Of a DNA stretch of 64,000 bases, positions 12,523 through 26,126 are shown one piece after another. Under the pieces are notes generated by a model. The model saw only the letters and a list, made by a program, of their open reading frames with translations, was not told the DNA's origin and did not search any database. This stretch comes from Pieris napi. Taxonomy: Eukaryota > Arthropoda > Insecta > Lepidoptera > Pieridae. Positions within the stretch are counted from its first letter, which is position 1. The number at the start of each line of letters is the position of its first letter. The DNA lies in assembly GCF_905475465.1 (NCBI RefSeq), contig NC_062252.1, positions 7,192,001 to 7,256,000 on the forward strand. The letters are read 5' to 3'. The position numbers and the translations under genes were made by a program.

Positions 12523-13799
12523 CACAAGTTAACCCATAGAGCATAGAGGATAGTGCAGTAATGGCTTTATGTCATTCAAATAAATGAATAGTCACACATT
12601 GTGAAAGACTTCTCGTACAATTCCCATCGGGTTGAGGCACGATAAATGCTTCACTTTTACTTTTATTTCTCGAAAACATTTATTTGGCTATATTCGTTTT
12701 ATATTTATTTTAAATGATTAATTGTTAATGCTTTATATGCCTATTTAAATATTTATGTTTACTTGTATATATTAAAAAAAGATATCTATTTAAGATTACT
12801 TGATCAAACTCATCTATAAACGTTAAATTTATGTTTATTAATAAGATATTCATTTTTTTACCGTGAGTACTTAAAATATTTAAATAAGAAATCTGAACGT
12901 TAAGACACAATTATGTTAATAACTTTGTCAAAATCAGGTAGACTTTCAGAACTGTCAACGTCAAAAAACACACTAATAATATTTTTAATATGCAAAATGT
13001 TTTGAATGTGTTACATAGATATACAACAACAAAACATCAAAGGAAATCTCGTTCACCAAGCAGACCTAGACCACAATACCAGTTCCATAAAAAATTCAAA
13101 CATACTTTTATTATCATAAACATCTTGACACAGGTAATGCGATCTTTGAGGATACAGGATATACTCTTTTAGTTCATATTGTTAAAAAGCTAATAAAGAT
13201 TGTTTACTATTGTGAAATGACCTATAAATTCATGCATCGTCGTGAAATGAACATAATCTGTTGGCTCACGATTCTTTCTCAGAATATCGAGCCCATTGAC
13301 CGACGCGGTAGATCTAAACAAACATCTCAGAAGAGCATGCGCGTGCACTGGCAACTGTCAAAACAGTGTCCAGAACTTTAATAGAACATCTAATTGGTTC
13401 CATATTCAAAGCGTTTAATTGAATTAATATGTAATAATATTAGCAATGATTCCTACTACTAAAAGTATTGAAATATTCTTATTAGACACTGAAATGAATT
13501 AATATTATGATAAAAACTAATAAACTTTTACTATAGATGGTTTTTTTAAGATATTTTCACTAAAAATAGGATTGTCAAGAGCTAAGAATAGTAATAATAA
13601 TAAATAAACACTCCTTTTTAATATTCATGTTTTTCTTTTTTTTGCACCTGTAGGTTTTGGTTTTATGTCAAGGCTAGTGTTTAAGCTAAGTAATATAATA
13701 AGTTGAGAAACAATTGAAAAATTACCTAAAAAGCGGAAATTTACCAAAAACAAAATAAAATTTTTACTCCTAAATTACAAAAATCTTAGAACATACATT

Positions 13800-13872
13800 A
13801 TTCGGTTTCCTCTAAGGGTGCTCTATCTCTGGACCACACCGCTTGACACTCTTTTTTGGGACACCCTGTATA
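13800..13872. mobile_element. One end of an unidentified transposon
   Basis: Ends TTTTTTGGGACACCCTGTAT, the reverse complement of the same kind of ATACAGGGTGTCCC terminus. No partner end found. Confidence 0.35.
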
Positions 13873-16027
13873 AGTCAATCTGTAGTAAGCAGTTATTACA
13901 TTATTTAAAAATCTATTTAGGTACAATAACTAGAAATTAGGTCAAATATTATAAAATTCATATATTTCTCTAAACATCTCCACTTTTACTGATAACTAAT
14001 CATTGAGCAATAAGCTTGAGAGCCACTTGATATCTCATTGCTTCAATAAATGTCATGAAAGTTATCAACATGTATCATATAATTCATGTGTAAGCCCCGG
14101 AAGTAAGTTCATCGGCCGCTTTATACAATCACAATACAAGCTGGACAAGATTACATCTTTCGTTAAGTTATTTAATGCTATTAAATATAGATGCTTTCAG
14201 TCAGATGAATAGATGCATGGGGAGCGGGTACTCCATGCCCCAAAGACTCAAAATTCAAGACTGGACAGCAAAATTCTTATTCTTTAAGAAAACAATTCAA
14301 GATACCATGACAAAACGATTGCTTCAAATAAGATACATTCAAGCATTTGGAGCCAATTAAATCAAGGAGTTTAAGATCGAATGTGGAATGTAACCTCAAC
14401 CAAATAGTTAAGGAAGTTATATAGAGAGGAAATCTATTGTGTTGTTTTTATATTTATTAAAGAAAAATAACAGAGTTATATAATGCTTCATTGTTAGACA
14501 AGTACAATGATTTTGAACAGCAAAAGTGTTCTCATAAACCAAATGAAAATCGAATGACAAATCAACGATTTGAACAAGAATCGATAGAAATATGTAACCG
14601 TTCTAGGATACTTTCCGTGCATCATGTATTTATTTATAAGTTATCTTACAGCTACACATATTATAAAAAAGAAAACACTTCAATAGTATACAAAACCAAA
14701 ACAGATTAAATTGTTAAAATATACGAAACAAAAAACGTAGGTCAATTAAGTACATGAGGAGATAAAGATACTGAAATTAAACATTGGACAAAATACAAAT
14801 TAATGTTTAAAAGAAAAAATAAATCATTACTACTGCTAAATAAAGTCAAAGTCTTCTCGCATCCTACAATATTTTTTCACAGTATCTTTAGTTAGGTGGA
14901 AAATGTCAATATCTTTATATATTGTACGTAGCTAAAAACCTAAATATTGGCGAATTACGCAGGTAATTCGTGTTCGTTCGTACCAGGAAAAATTGTCAAT
15001 ATCTTGTCGCATGCATATATAACACACTTTGTATTGAAACACAATTTCTTCTCATCCAATCACTGTGTGTTATTGAATAGCAAACAAATGTTACAATAAC
15101 AACAGCTATAACTCATAACTGACAAGTAGCACGGTGTGTACCAAAGTTGTTTATTATGCAATATGGTAATGACACGCCCTGAGCGGATATTACTAAGACA
15201 AGTACGCCTACACATTTTCTATAGTATTTTCATACACCTGTCTGTGTGGGCCGAACAATGTGCTTATGAATAGATAAAAATTGGAACACTAACACTTCAT
15301 CATGTTAGTCGAAACGCATGTTTGCACGAGTAATAATTCGTTTTGTTAATAGACGAGACGTGAGGTGTAGAACCCGCTATTGTGGACTCACAAACTCTGC
15401 TCACTTACAACCGTTTATGTTTTATCATACAACAAATTAATTATGCAAATGGACAGAACAATTGGCCATTTTAAGTATAACTCAACATATACAACGTCCC
15501 ACGAAAGGAACGAAACAAAAGATAGTATGATTTCAAATTAAGAATTATGAAGTCAGTATCAACAATGAAAGAAATCGTTTCTCGTATAGTTTGTTATAAA
15601 ATGTTTATGTTTAATAAATTATTTAGATAAATAAAAACGTATTTTTATTTATGTTTTATATTTGCTCAGAAGTTATGCGTGACAACCATCGGTTACCGCA
15701 TCGAATTATTATTCGTGATCACGCGCTTCGCTGCCGTAATGGGACCTTCGTCATAGGAAGTCTTTAATAGAATAACATTTCCTATGGATCTTTTGATAAA
15801 TTCAAGACTGTAGTAGCTGTTAATGTTTGTAAGAAAAAAGAAAATTACCAATAAAACATTGTCTTTAGTTATTATTCTAAGAATATTGTAATCAACGTTA
15901 TAAATAAAAATTGGATTGATTATTTCATTTTGATTTAATGAGAATAATGTACTTTTTATAATTTAATATAACTTTTGCAATAGCATGTCAATTGTATGTC
16001 AGTAAAAGGTTTATTTCGTGGCGTTTT

Positions 16028-16352
16028 TGAAGTTATACTTCTTTAGGCGCGTTATGAAGCGTTATTAACAGAATGAAGTTGCCCACGGAAGATGCTACGG
16101 CATTGGACATAATTTAAAAACGACATTCGAATAATAATAGAATTTATGTTACACTTAATGTAAGAGAATAATAATAAATATTTATTTATTTAATGTTTCA
16201 AATGTAAACTGAACTTTATTGTCTATAATGACTCCTTTTCCAGTCTTTGCTTATTTAATTGTAATTAGTTATTCGCATGTAATCAAAAACTATTTTTAAT
16301 AATGCCAAAGAAGTATAACTTCTTACGCGCGTACATAAGTACACGCACCCTT
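16028..16352 (+). mobile_element. GAAGTTATACTTC-bounded element, copy 1
   Basis: Begins TGAAGTTATACTTCTTTAGG and ends with CCAAAGAAGTATAACTTC plus a 28-bp tail ACGCGCGTACATAAGTACAC... before a T-run. The 16-bp ends are perfect inverted repeats, and each contains a near-palindrome. Interior AT-rich, non-coding. Family not recognised. Confidence 0.7.
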
Positions 16353-16814
16353 TTTTGTATAATAATAATGTGTATTTGTTTGTTTTTAATGATAATTTTA
16401 TTTAATTAGCCATCTAAAGCAATTGAGTTACAATTTACATAAAGATTAATACTCGCTTTTGGAATGATTTGATGCCTGTATCTTTTAGCATAAACATCGC
16501 AAACATTCTGTTGGTTTATGAAAAGCGACAGATTTTCAACATTGTACAATGGAAAAGGCAAACAATGAGGACTAAATGCCTGTGCTTACGAAGCATAATT
16601 GCGTAACAGCTACCTTTAGTGTAGGGTGACTACCCCTCGGAGGGTGAACGTCCTCACCAAAACAAACCCCACCTGTAGACTGGTACCACGATCGATATTG
16701 ACGCCCACGGTCAGAGTGTCTACTAATTACATATCGTTGATATAACAAGTGTATCACGCTAAGGGTTATATAAAACGAAAGCTAACGTTTGGTATATTAG
16801 AAGTATATCTAATA
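16353..16814. other. Intergenic; GC-richer patch of unknown nature
   Basis: Around 16620..16725 the minus strand has a short balanced frame (VDTLTVGVNIDRGTSLQVGF...) between stops. It may be a decayed coding or transposon piece; no family recognised. Confidence 0.25.
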
Positions 16815-17118
16815 TCTATACTTATATTATAGAGAGGCAAGATTTGTATGTTTGTAACGAATTGGCTCAAAAAGTACTGGACCGATTTTAATAAATTTTT
16901 CACCATTTGAATGCTACATTATTACTGATTAATATAGGCTAATAATGATCCCTACTAAAACCCAAGGTGTAAACAAAATGCCTATAAAATATCTTTCATC
17001 GCATACGCTGTGAAAACTATTGATGATAGAACGAAAGAAATGTTCCACAATATTAAAGAACATATTAATATCAAGAATTTTTTTTAAAAAGCCGTGCGAA
17101 GCCGGGACAGGTCGCTAG
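16815..17118 (+). mobile_element. Lep1-like non-autonomous Helitron
   Basis: Starts TCTATACTTATATTATAGAG next to A, and ends with GTGCGAAGCCGGGACAGG and CTAG before T. The 3' region is the typical Helitron terminator zone. 304 bp, non-coding. Confidence 0.85.
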
Positions 17119-17194
17119 TTGTTTATATTCGAGCAGTATTAAGCGTAAATCTCTAAACAAGGCACTGCATTCTTCTTTTTATGCTATTGCTTGT

Positions 17195-17270
17195 TTGTAC
17201 ATAAGGAAAACATTGTAAGGAAACTGACAGACCCAAAATTGAAAGTGTAAAGACTGATATGGCCCTAGTC
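17195..17270 (+). repeat. Possible SINE fragment
   Basis: GGAAAACATTGTAAGGAAAC followed by GACAGACCCAAAA resembles the middle of family B SINEs. Diverged. Confidence 0.4.
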
Positions 17271-17566
17271 AAAATTAAGGATACGATATATTATCTAGAC
17301 TTTCTATCCTTCATCATATTCTACCATTTTGCAGGCTTACATATTACAGAAGATGTATTTTACATTAATTTGCATTATAAAAGACTTAACACGTAGAATG
17401 CAAAGGAGACATTAAAGACTGCGAAGACTGCAATTATCATTATGGCTAAACAAAGAGCTTGCATCGTGACTGTTTGGAAGCGAAACAACATATGATTTTA
17501 TTATTGAAACATAGATATGAAATTTTATTATATAGTAATTACAATTTTCTTAACCTACAAAGTAAT

Positions 17567-17627
17567 AATAAAAATAAATAAAATCAAAATAAATTTAAAA
17601 AATTTGGTCCCTGTGGCAGTGTACCTT
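17567..17627 (-). mobile_element. Retrotransposon 3' tip (CCACAGGGACC family)
   Basis: Minus strand GTACACTGCCACAGGGACCA followed by an AT tail; about 60 bp only. Confidence 0.55.
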
Positions 17628-18579
17628 AAAACATTAAATTAAAGTGATTGCATTTAATAGTTATAAGTATTAATACTTCGGACCTGACAGACGATGTACT
17701 GTGTCAAGTACAAAAAATCATCTAATTGTTAATCTTAAATATATCTAATCTAATCCTCGAATCCACTTGAACGCATATAAAATTCAAAATCAATCCGGCA
17801 CAGAATATTTCTAGCTACAAAGTTTATATACGTTTTGCATTTCTGACTTTTATTTTCTTTTTAACTTTCGTGCCAATTACCTGAAGGAAATTGCTTATTA
17901 CCCGTTGCACTCATCGAGAACTATGTACATTGTACGAAGGAGCAAGAATGTAACTTTAGATTTTATAAATTACATACGAGTTAAGTTCACTAGAAGTCAT
18001 GGGGTCTGTTACGCTTAACCTTAGGCTACAAAGAACCTACTCATGGCACTAATCCATACATGGTACGGATGATAGCTGATGAATGTTGTATTCCAGGTTT
18101 AAATAGTTATTATTTGTAATAATTCTATACCCCGGAACATTAAAATATTGCGTCTTTATTTTCACGTTACGCAACCGGAAATGAACAACAATACAAGTAA
18201 AGTATAAAAAATCATAAAAGAGGGCGGAAGTTTAACCCGACTGCAAGTTTTCATTGCTTTTCCAACAATATTGTTTCCGTTCCGCGAAAAACACAAAAAT
18301 GCACTTCGCGCTGGCTATTTATTAAACTTTTAAAATTTTACTGAACGACTGAATTTCTGTCTGTGAATTTATCTATGTTCTAGTAAAGCGGTATATTTTT
18401 AAAGTAGGAATTTGGTGAAAAGAAAGTTTTGTGAGTCTACTTATAAGGAACTTAAACATTTTTTTAACACGAATAAAAAATATTCTTTTCAACCATCTTA
18501 TTTGCTGTTTTATTTATATAAGCATTTGCTGGCACCTATAACCTATAACTAGTCACGAACTTAATTTTAAGTCACTAAA

Positions 18580-18832
18580 AAATCAAAATCAAAAATAATT
18601 TATTCATATAGGTAAAACAATGTACAATGTACATTTATGAACGTCAAAAAAAGAAATAAACATTAAATGCATTTACATTTACTGCCAGTTCTCAAATCAA
18701 GGGCGTAGAACGGAAAAGAAGAACTGACATTAAACTCTCCGCCACTCTTTTTAATCGCCAACTTTTTTGTTTTACACAATGTTTGTAAGGAGCTGCAACC
18801 ATTACACCATGTTACACATGACATCTTAAGTA
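18580..18832 (-). mobile_element. 3' end of another non-LTR retrotransposon
   Basis: Minus strand carries AAAGAGTGGCGGAGAGTTTA, TTGAGAACTGGCAGTAAATG and an ATGAATAAATTATTTTTGAT tail. The same 3' end is at 61543..61785 in the other orientation. Confidence 0.7.
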
Positions 18833-19440
18833 ATAAACAATAATAAAATAAATTAAAAACAAAGATTTGTCCTCTATCAGCAGGAGGCATGGTGAAATAG
18901 GAGCACGCACTTACATACTAGTGTTCTTAATGCCAATAAAAAATGTATCATTATTACCTAATGAGCTATGTGTATAGTGTATAATTATATAATATATTTC
19001 AAAGAGTTATGAGTACTACACATGCCTTTCCGGAAACATAAAGTAATTGAGTTTCATATAGCACACATGGGATTAAACTAATCACCACTCCTCCATATTA
19101 AAATAAAAACAAAACATAAATTTCTCAAGAGAACACGAAGTGCTCTTTGCAGGATATTAATTAGACGTACGATAGTCACGGCTCACGAATCGTATGAAAA
19201 TAGGGGAACATTCAAATTACTTTTAAATAATTTAAATATTAACGTAATGGAATAAGGTCCATTTTGGCACTTACACTTGTGAATTTGTTAAGCTTTTCAT
19301 AATTAAGCACCAAAAATCTAAAGGAATGAATGTGTTTGTTTCAATGAATTTTATGTTTTGCATAGCTATTTTTTTTGTTGATATGCAACCTAGACAAAAC
19401 GTTATGGCATGTTTTTATGATACAAGGATGTTTTTATATA

Positions 19441-19692
19441 TAGAACTGGGGGCAAACGGGTAGGAGGCTCACCTAATGTTAGGTGTAACCGCTGCCCATG
19501 GACACTCTCAATGCCAGAAGGCTCGCGAGTGCGTTACCGGCCTTTTAATAATTGGTAGCTTTCTTTTTTGAAGGACCCTAAGTCGAATTGGTTCGGAAAT
19601 ACTTCAGTGGGCAGCTGGTTCCACATAATGGCGGTGCGGCAAAAACTTCCTTAAAAAACGCTCAGTTGTGGAACGGCAGACGTCGAGGTGAT
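19441..19692 (-). mobile_element. Retrotransposon 3' stub (MWNQLP family)
   Basis: Reverse orientation; contains CAGCTGGTTCCACATAATGG and CCGCTGCCCATGGACACTCT on the plus strand. Reaches further 5' (AACGGCAGACGTCGAGGTG) than the copy at 46585. Confidence 0.7.
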
Positions 19693-19805
19693 ATATACGT
19701 ACATAGATGTTATATGCATTAGTAAAAGTACAAGGAATATATAAGTAACTAAAAACCTTGTTATTCCATACAAACAAACAGGTAAAATTAGTCGATAAAT
19801 TTAAT

Positions 19806-19824
19806 AATTAATTAATTAATTAAT
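19806..19824. repeat. (AATT)n microsatellite
   Basis: Nearly five uninterrupted AATT units. Confidence 0.8.
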
Positions 19825-21350
19825 GTCAATTAAAATTAATTCATACTAGATAGACAACGGTCAAAAACGGCAAAGTCGCTCATTGGTGTACTATTTCGGT
19901 AGGATTAACATAACATCAGATTTTTCGAAAAAGCAAAAATTTAGACTTCTAGAACGCATTAAATAGATATAAACGCAAGTAATGTACAGGCTTACAAGAA
20001 CCTATATATAAGGTTATACTTAAAAAACAAATACCATTACAGATGTAATAATCGTTTTATTGCATTGGAATATAGAGAATGGAGTCCGTTATGTCACATA
20101 AGCCTTGAACCCTATCTGCCGAGGTGAAACGCGTTGCCAATCATTCCAAGGTGGCTTTTACTATTATTAATACTGCCTTTTGTGTTTTTTGCTTTTTGTT
20201 ACTAATTTAGATAAAAAACATTGCCATTATTTATTATTTCATACAATTTGCAACAGTGATAATATATTAGTGATTAAGACAATTAATATGAATAATTTTT
20301 AACAAAAAAAACGAATTTTGAAAGAATTCCCCTCGATTACTCTGGGATACTATCATCATATCTGTAGCACAAAGAACGGTTCGGTGGCCATCGATACACA
20401 ATTTTAGACTAAAATAATAAGTCCTGAGTACATACCTCGTCTCAATAAATCTTTAAGAAAGGCACACAATTGTCAGTCGTAAGGATATGGAGAAATTGAA
20501 TTAGTTTGGGAACAATAAGAGAGGTTAGACTGATACCTTGCCTTACAATAGTCACAAAACGCACAAAACACTCACTACAAAATTATAATATGTATTGATG
20601 ACGTGACAGGTAACAAGTATAATTGGCAAAAAAAATAAAAACGCGTCCAATACAATCCAAATGAAACAAAGCAGTAAGGTGACGATCAATCAATCGAAAA
20701 ATGTGACGATTGGCCAAATTAAAAATTTTTGATCACCCGCATCAACTATGAAACAAAAGTAATGTATTTCGAACAATATCCTGGTTTCCTCATTTATCAT
20801 GGTACCCTCTTGGTCATATCTCATTTAAACAAAAAAAGAATCATCAAAATCAGTTCAGAAGAGACGACGTCAACTCCTCCTTCTTCATGTTACCTAAGAA
20901 ATGCTTGTAAGCTTCTTAAAATATGTTATAGTAAAATTATAGCATATATGAATGACAGCTCCTTCAAAATCTAACAATTGACACCAAACAATCACGACTA
21001 CAGCCGTAAATCTTTAAAATAATAATAAATACTTTTTGTATATATATGTATTTATATAATACTATATTTCAATATACCCTTTTTTTAAATTAAATTATAA
21101 AGTTATTTATATTACATATATTTTAAAGTTTTATTCTTTATATTATAAAGTTTTAGTATGTCACAAAATTATAACATACACGTTCAAGGGTATTGCATAA
21201 TTAAAAGTCATAAGTACAAACCTTGTATTACCCAAGTATTGTTGGGTATCGAATTACACTCACTGGAACGGATGACCGATCAATATTTACCGAGAATACA
21301 CATTATGAGAATTGTTACAACATAAAACTGACAGCCCTTTACGGTTTTAT

Positions 21351-21511
21351 GGCCGATTTACATTATCTTAGTGTTTAGGAGAGTGCTTTAGTACAACTTG
21401 AAAGGCAAGTTCTTTAGCGTAGCGTTTACTAAAGCAAGTAGCGTTTACATGTTTCAACTAAAGTACTATCCTAAACCGCTCTCCTAAACACTAAGATAAT
21501 GTAAATCGGCC
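21351..21511 (+). mobile_element. 161-bp fold-back MITE, copy 1
   Basis: Outer arms GGCCGATTTACATTATCTTA and its reverse complement, with the pairing continuing through TAGTGTTTAGGAGA; inner parts also pair, so almost the whole element can fold. A nearly identical copy in the opposite orientation is at 59013..59173. Confidence 0.85.
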
Positions 21512-22577
21512 TTTACAGTGTGACCCTAAAATTAATAATAAAAATCAAGTAGGTGTTACAAAACAAATGATTACAGTAAATATCACGTGTGGGAATAATA
21601 CAACAATTAACTTGATCTTGAGTTCGGACCTTGAATGAGCAAAACCTGTCTTGCAATTTGCGTGCCGTCTGACAGTCGTAAAGTTTACAAATATCCCATT
21701 GACTTGTATGAGATCTTCAGGACAAAGGGACATAAGAAAAATGTTCTGTTGGAAAGCGACATTCAAGATTTTATCTACAATTTTATGAGTAAAGTTATTA
21801 TACAATAAAAATCTTAAACAAATGAAAACATAATTTAGAAAATATAGATGCGTACTAGAGCATGTTTTGAATTTTGAATTTAAATTTAGAGATTGGACTA
21901 TATGGAGACAATATTTTTTAAATTTACATTTTGTATAAGGTTGTTATTAGATGTTCCAAGTAGCTTGAGCAAATAGTAGTTATCGGATATGAGTACGATG
22001 GAGAAACTATGTCACATTCTAATAAGCAGATCCTGTAAACGCAACTAGACCAGAACAGTTAGTTGGTTTCTTAAAACGTTTCCTTAAAGGGATAAATTCT
22101 ATAATTAACTGATATTAGACACACACAACCATAGACAATGACATATTATATTAATATTTGACAATGTTTAAAAAACTTAAATTATTACAAAGCTACACAA
22201 ATAACTATAACGAAATTAAACTCCAACATAACGCATAATATCTATTAAGCATTTAAAATGCAAAGCCCGAGAATTTTATGTATAAAGTTAATAAATTTAA
22301 CATTTTCTATACCTAAACATCTGTTTAACATACTGGTAGTAACAAGAAACGATCAAGGAAATATTTAAGTTGGTATGTTATTTTTACTTACAAGCAATTA
22401 CCTTCTAGTTATTTTCTTTACTTTCATCCGTTAACCATCCTGTCTTAGGCTCATTATTTCTTATTAGATCGTCTCAAACAGCTAGGTATAACTACTTATT
22501 ACATAAACATGCGGTTTCTGCGGTCGCTATACTCCGTAAAAAGGTTACAAACTTATCAACTTAAAATATCAACTCAC

Positions 22578-22860
22578 CTTTTCATTTTCCCGATGCAAAT
22601 ATCACTCTTGGAAAAGTTTCGTACACTCACTGGCAACACTTATACATCACACTGAGGCGTCAATTTCAACAAAATTGACTGTGTAATATAATGATGCGCG
22701 TAAATTATTACGAACGCGCGATCAAGACCAAAGCTCGACGCAAACTCGCGTCAGCCGCGTTTCGAACAGACACAACACACACTACGGACTTACGGGGTCC
22801 TTTGTGCCATAGACGCCAGACACGCTACCCCTCTAATAACTATACATTTTTCTTCATTTT
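22578..22860 (-). promoter_or_regulatory. Candidate promoter and first exon of an unidentified minus-strand gene
   Basis: On the minus strand a CG-richer block (about 22860 to 22690) with several CGCG words is followed by CCTCAGTGTG near 22652, like the arthropod initiator TCAGT. About 75 nt later comes GGGAAAATGAAAAG|GTGAGT: a start codon (22585..22583) in good insect context, two codons and a bit, then a consensus donor whose GT is at 22577..22576. This is the layout of a 5' UTR plus a tiny first coding exon (Met-Lys-...). No downstream exon was identified to the left, so it could instead begin a long non-coding transcript or be chance. Confidence 0.35.
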
Positions 22861-23948
22861 CTCATCGATTTTTTGGTTATAAACTACGCTGTGTAATAAC
22901 CAAGCAAACGCTTTAGGCTTTTAGTTTTTGTTGTCAGTCTGACAATTACAGTTATGCGGGTTCCATTAGTTATGGCCAAAGCCGAATCCTAATTAGATTT
23001 GGCTTACTTGTTAATTTACCAACTCGCCCGTAAACATTACACAGTACAAAGAAGATAAATTTAGATGTTACTGTAATCGTAAAGTGCATCTGTTTTTGAG
23101 ACAGGCTTGATAAAGTTAAAATAGCTATTTAATTTTCGTAATTATTAAAAAAAACATTTTAACATGTGTTTGGTCATCGTAGGAATGTTTATTTTCGGAC
23201 GTATATGACAATACGCATTGTTATACGTATCTTTAAGATTCATTGTATTAGTGTCTTTTATCACTGATATCAAGCTCTCTGAAATGGCGAAATATATAAA
23301 AGAAATAAAAAAATAGATTTTAAATTGTTTTACTGATAATTTTCCTTTGTCGCGAAATAATTCTTGTTTTGTGATCCAACCCATTGATACTTACTTTGCG
23401 TTAACCACAAAGCTATATAATAATATCATAGTAACTTACCCTACTTTAATAATTGTTAGTTTCCGTTGCACAGCCTAAAATAATACGATTGTAGATAGAG
23501 CGGGTAATATTGTTAAACCATTATTTGGAACGCAACCTAGAAACTTAACGGTGAAAGCAACGAAGCTATTATTCTCTTATTATGAGTTTAATTATCGTTA
23601 TTATATATCTTCTATAGAAACGAAATTTGATTCGATTGTGGCAGATTATTCCATGCATTTTAATTTATATTTTAGGCTTATCTTAGCTAGCTGATTTTAT
23701 TCAGTTTTATATTTGGTTAACTATTCAATACGTTGACGTAAATTTATCACTGACAAAGACAACAAGATTTCATCATTGTTTTCATTTTTTGCTAATTGTA
23801 ATAAGACTTTTACTTAAATACATTCAAATGTATTTTGAACGCTACACTGACCTTCATTGAGTTTACGGAAATAAATATAATTGTTCTATTTCGAATGCAT
23901 ACCCAACCACACAGCTATCCCTACACCTAGTATTAGAAGGTTTTTTAT

Positions 23949-24292
23949 AGAACTCAGGGGAAAGGAGAGGAGTCTCACATGTTAAGAAATAATTGCCAAT
24001 GGGCACTCACAGTGTCACAAATTTGATTACTTCTACCCACGGGTGACTTACAACCTGCCACCGACCATGAACACCTGCAACCACCTGCTGGAGGTTAAGA
24101 AGCGCAATACGGCCTTTAATATACCGCTCTTCTTGAAGGCCCCTAAGGTTACCGAATCGGAAATACCTGGAATGGCAGCTGGTTCCATAAAGAGGTGGTG
24201 CGCGGCAAGAGGTGTCTTTAAAAGCGCTCTGTCGTGAGACTTCAAGTAGGAAAGAATGTAATTTCACATTCAGTCTTGACGTCCGACCGTCC
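23949..24292 (-). mobile_element. Retrotransposon 3' stub (MWNQLP family)
   Basis: Reverse orientation with GGCAGCTGGTTCCATAAAGA and GGCCCCTAAGGTTACCGAAT on the plus strand. It contains about 40 bp (near 24050..24090) that other copies lack. The short open frames here are artefacts of the stub. Confidence 0.65.
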
Positions 24293-24338
24293 GGCCGCAG
24301 GTTACTCGGAAGGTTTCTCTTATAATTCCTGCAATTTG

Positions 24339-24374
24339 CACCGAATTATAATTGTTTACTATTATAATTCGGTG
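24339..24374. repeat. Perfect 14-bp hairpin
   Basis: CACCGAATTATAAT, 8-base loop, then ATTATAATTCGGTG. Just beyond a retrotransposon stub. Confidence 0.85.
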
Positions 24375-26126
24375 TTATCGTTTTAAAATCTGTAGATATA
24401 CGACATTTGATTGTTCCTTGTAACATAAATTAAACGCAATACATTTTGTTCTATGCTAGCCGATATACTTTCTGTGGCTTTCCAACCTGAAAAAATAAAA
24501 GCTTGTGTTACTAAGCCACAGAGGCGGTTTACAATATAAATTGAAAGAAAACATATCACAACACTTTTATTAACGCAATTTAAACCTTATTTCGTTACTA
24601 GAAAGCCGACGACAATATGAATTTGTTCGCAATATTAGTCTACACTTATTTTTTTCTACTTGAACCTACAGCCATATTAAACGTACTACTACGCATTTGA
24701 CTTTGTTAATAAATAAACTTGGCTATTAATAACATTATTTATCAACTCCAAATTTTACATTAGGTAAATAAAGTGAACTCCAAGAGGCAAATAACGACAC
24801 GAGGGTGTTCTGATGAAGCAAATGAGATGAGGGTGAGGTAGGGTACGATTGAAATATGAGGGTACATCGGGACATGTATGAACATTCAAAATATTAAGGT
24901 GTACAACGATTGGATGTGCGAAATGTAATTTATAGATTAGCCTAAACTAGATATAGTATATGTTTAGCATCTACAATTAATATAAATAAACGTAGCAATT
25001 CATTAGGAAAAAAAACTAAAGAATAATTAAACATATACAATTATAAAGTAAAAAGTAAAGTAAGTATTGTTTTGATCCAAACTTATAACTACTCTGTACT
25101 TGAAGCGACTTTAAACTAATGAAGAAGGAGGTTAACAATTCCTTTCAATGAATGAGGAATCAGCGCCCGTACTCAATAACTTCCAATAGCGATACGGATC
25201 CCCACGTTTTTGTATGTAGGTCTTTCAAAGTCAGCTGATGATGCAACCATAAGCTCGCGGAACATAAACTTATTATTGAAATCGGGTTTGCTGGAGGATT
25301 TATAGTTAATTGTTGTAAGTGAAGTTGTTTTAAGTAAGCGTTTGGTAGATTACCTCTTTGAAAATCGATGTAATCGATGTAATATCAATGCCTTGGCAAA
25401 AGGTAACATGTATTTAATTCAAACCATGTAGCATCCGAAACGATTTAACGTTAGTTTTACTGCTGCAGTTGTCCTATAAGGTTTTGTATATCAATGTGGT
25501 ATCATTTAAACCCGAATTCCGAAGCATACAATATTAAACACATCATACTTCCTAGATTTTACTAATACTTTAGAATTAGTGTAATAAAACTGTAATTAAT
25601 TTAAATATTAATATTTTTATTTAATTATAATAATGAAATGTAACATGTAAGGAACATAAGTTGCAGGTGCTTACAAGTTACAACCGTTCTTCTCTTGATT
25701 TCAGAGCTGGCAAATGAAAATTTAAAAGCATAATTTTTTTACTGACGCTCATTAAATTACCTATACGAAAAAATGATTTTCGATTTGATTTCATATAAAA
25801 TTTACTATAAAGTATTTTATTTTAATGTTTTAGCAGATTTAACACGATGATATTCTAAGTTTCAAGTGCATTTTCTGCGAGACAGTTTAATAAATATGCC
25901 GCCTCCTATTTCCATTAGTTAATCACGAATGTGTCGCCATTGCACTTCCTCTGCACGGATATGTGCTGACTCCGTATCGATCGGAATACAATCCTCTTTG
26001 CTTCAGAACACACTAATCATGCCCTTTGTTCATTTTGGTGTCGCTCGGTTTTGATGTATCAGTCTTCTATGTACATTCGAATGTGGTTTAAACTTTAAAA
26101 ATATTAATATTAACTTTAAAAATATA
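24375..26126. other. Intergenic, nothing recognised
   Basis: No gene, repeat or structured RNA seen. 22870..23948 is likewise empty. Confidence 0.55.

Larger units (their letters stand above)
9643..16027. other. Intergenic block, mostly unassigned
   Basis: Apart from the repeat at 10216, the G-run at 12497 and the transposon end at 13800, nothing is assignable. Around 11772..12138 open frames of 64-91 codons overlap on both strands with no recognisable product. Frames at 14003..14709 are AT-rich and low in information. Confidence 0.5.
19693..22577. other. Intergenic apart from the MITE at 21351
   Basis: AT-rich; the frames at 20729..20974 and 21545..21805 match nothing I recognise. If the first exon at 22578 is real, this is its first intron. 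Confidence 0.5.

Noticed and set aside
24007..24267. Overlapping 64-86 codon frames on both strands
   Set aside because: They lie in a decayed non-LTR retrotransposon stub.
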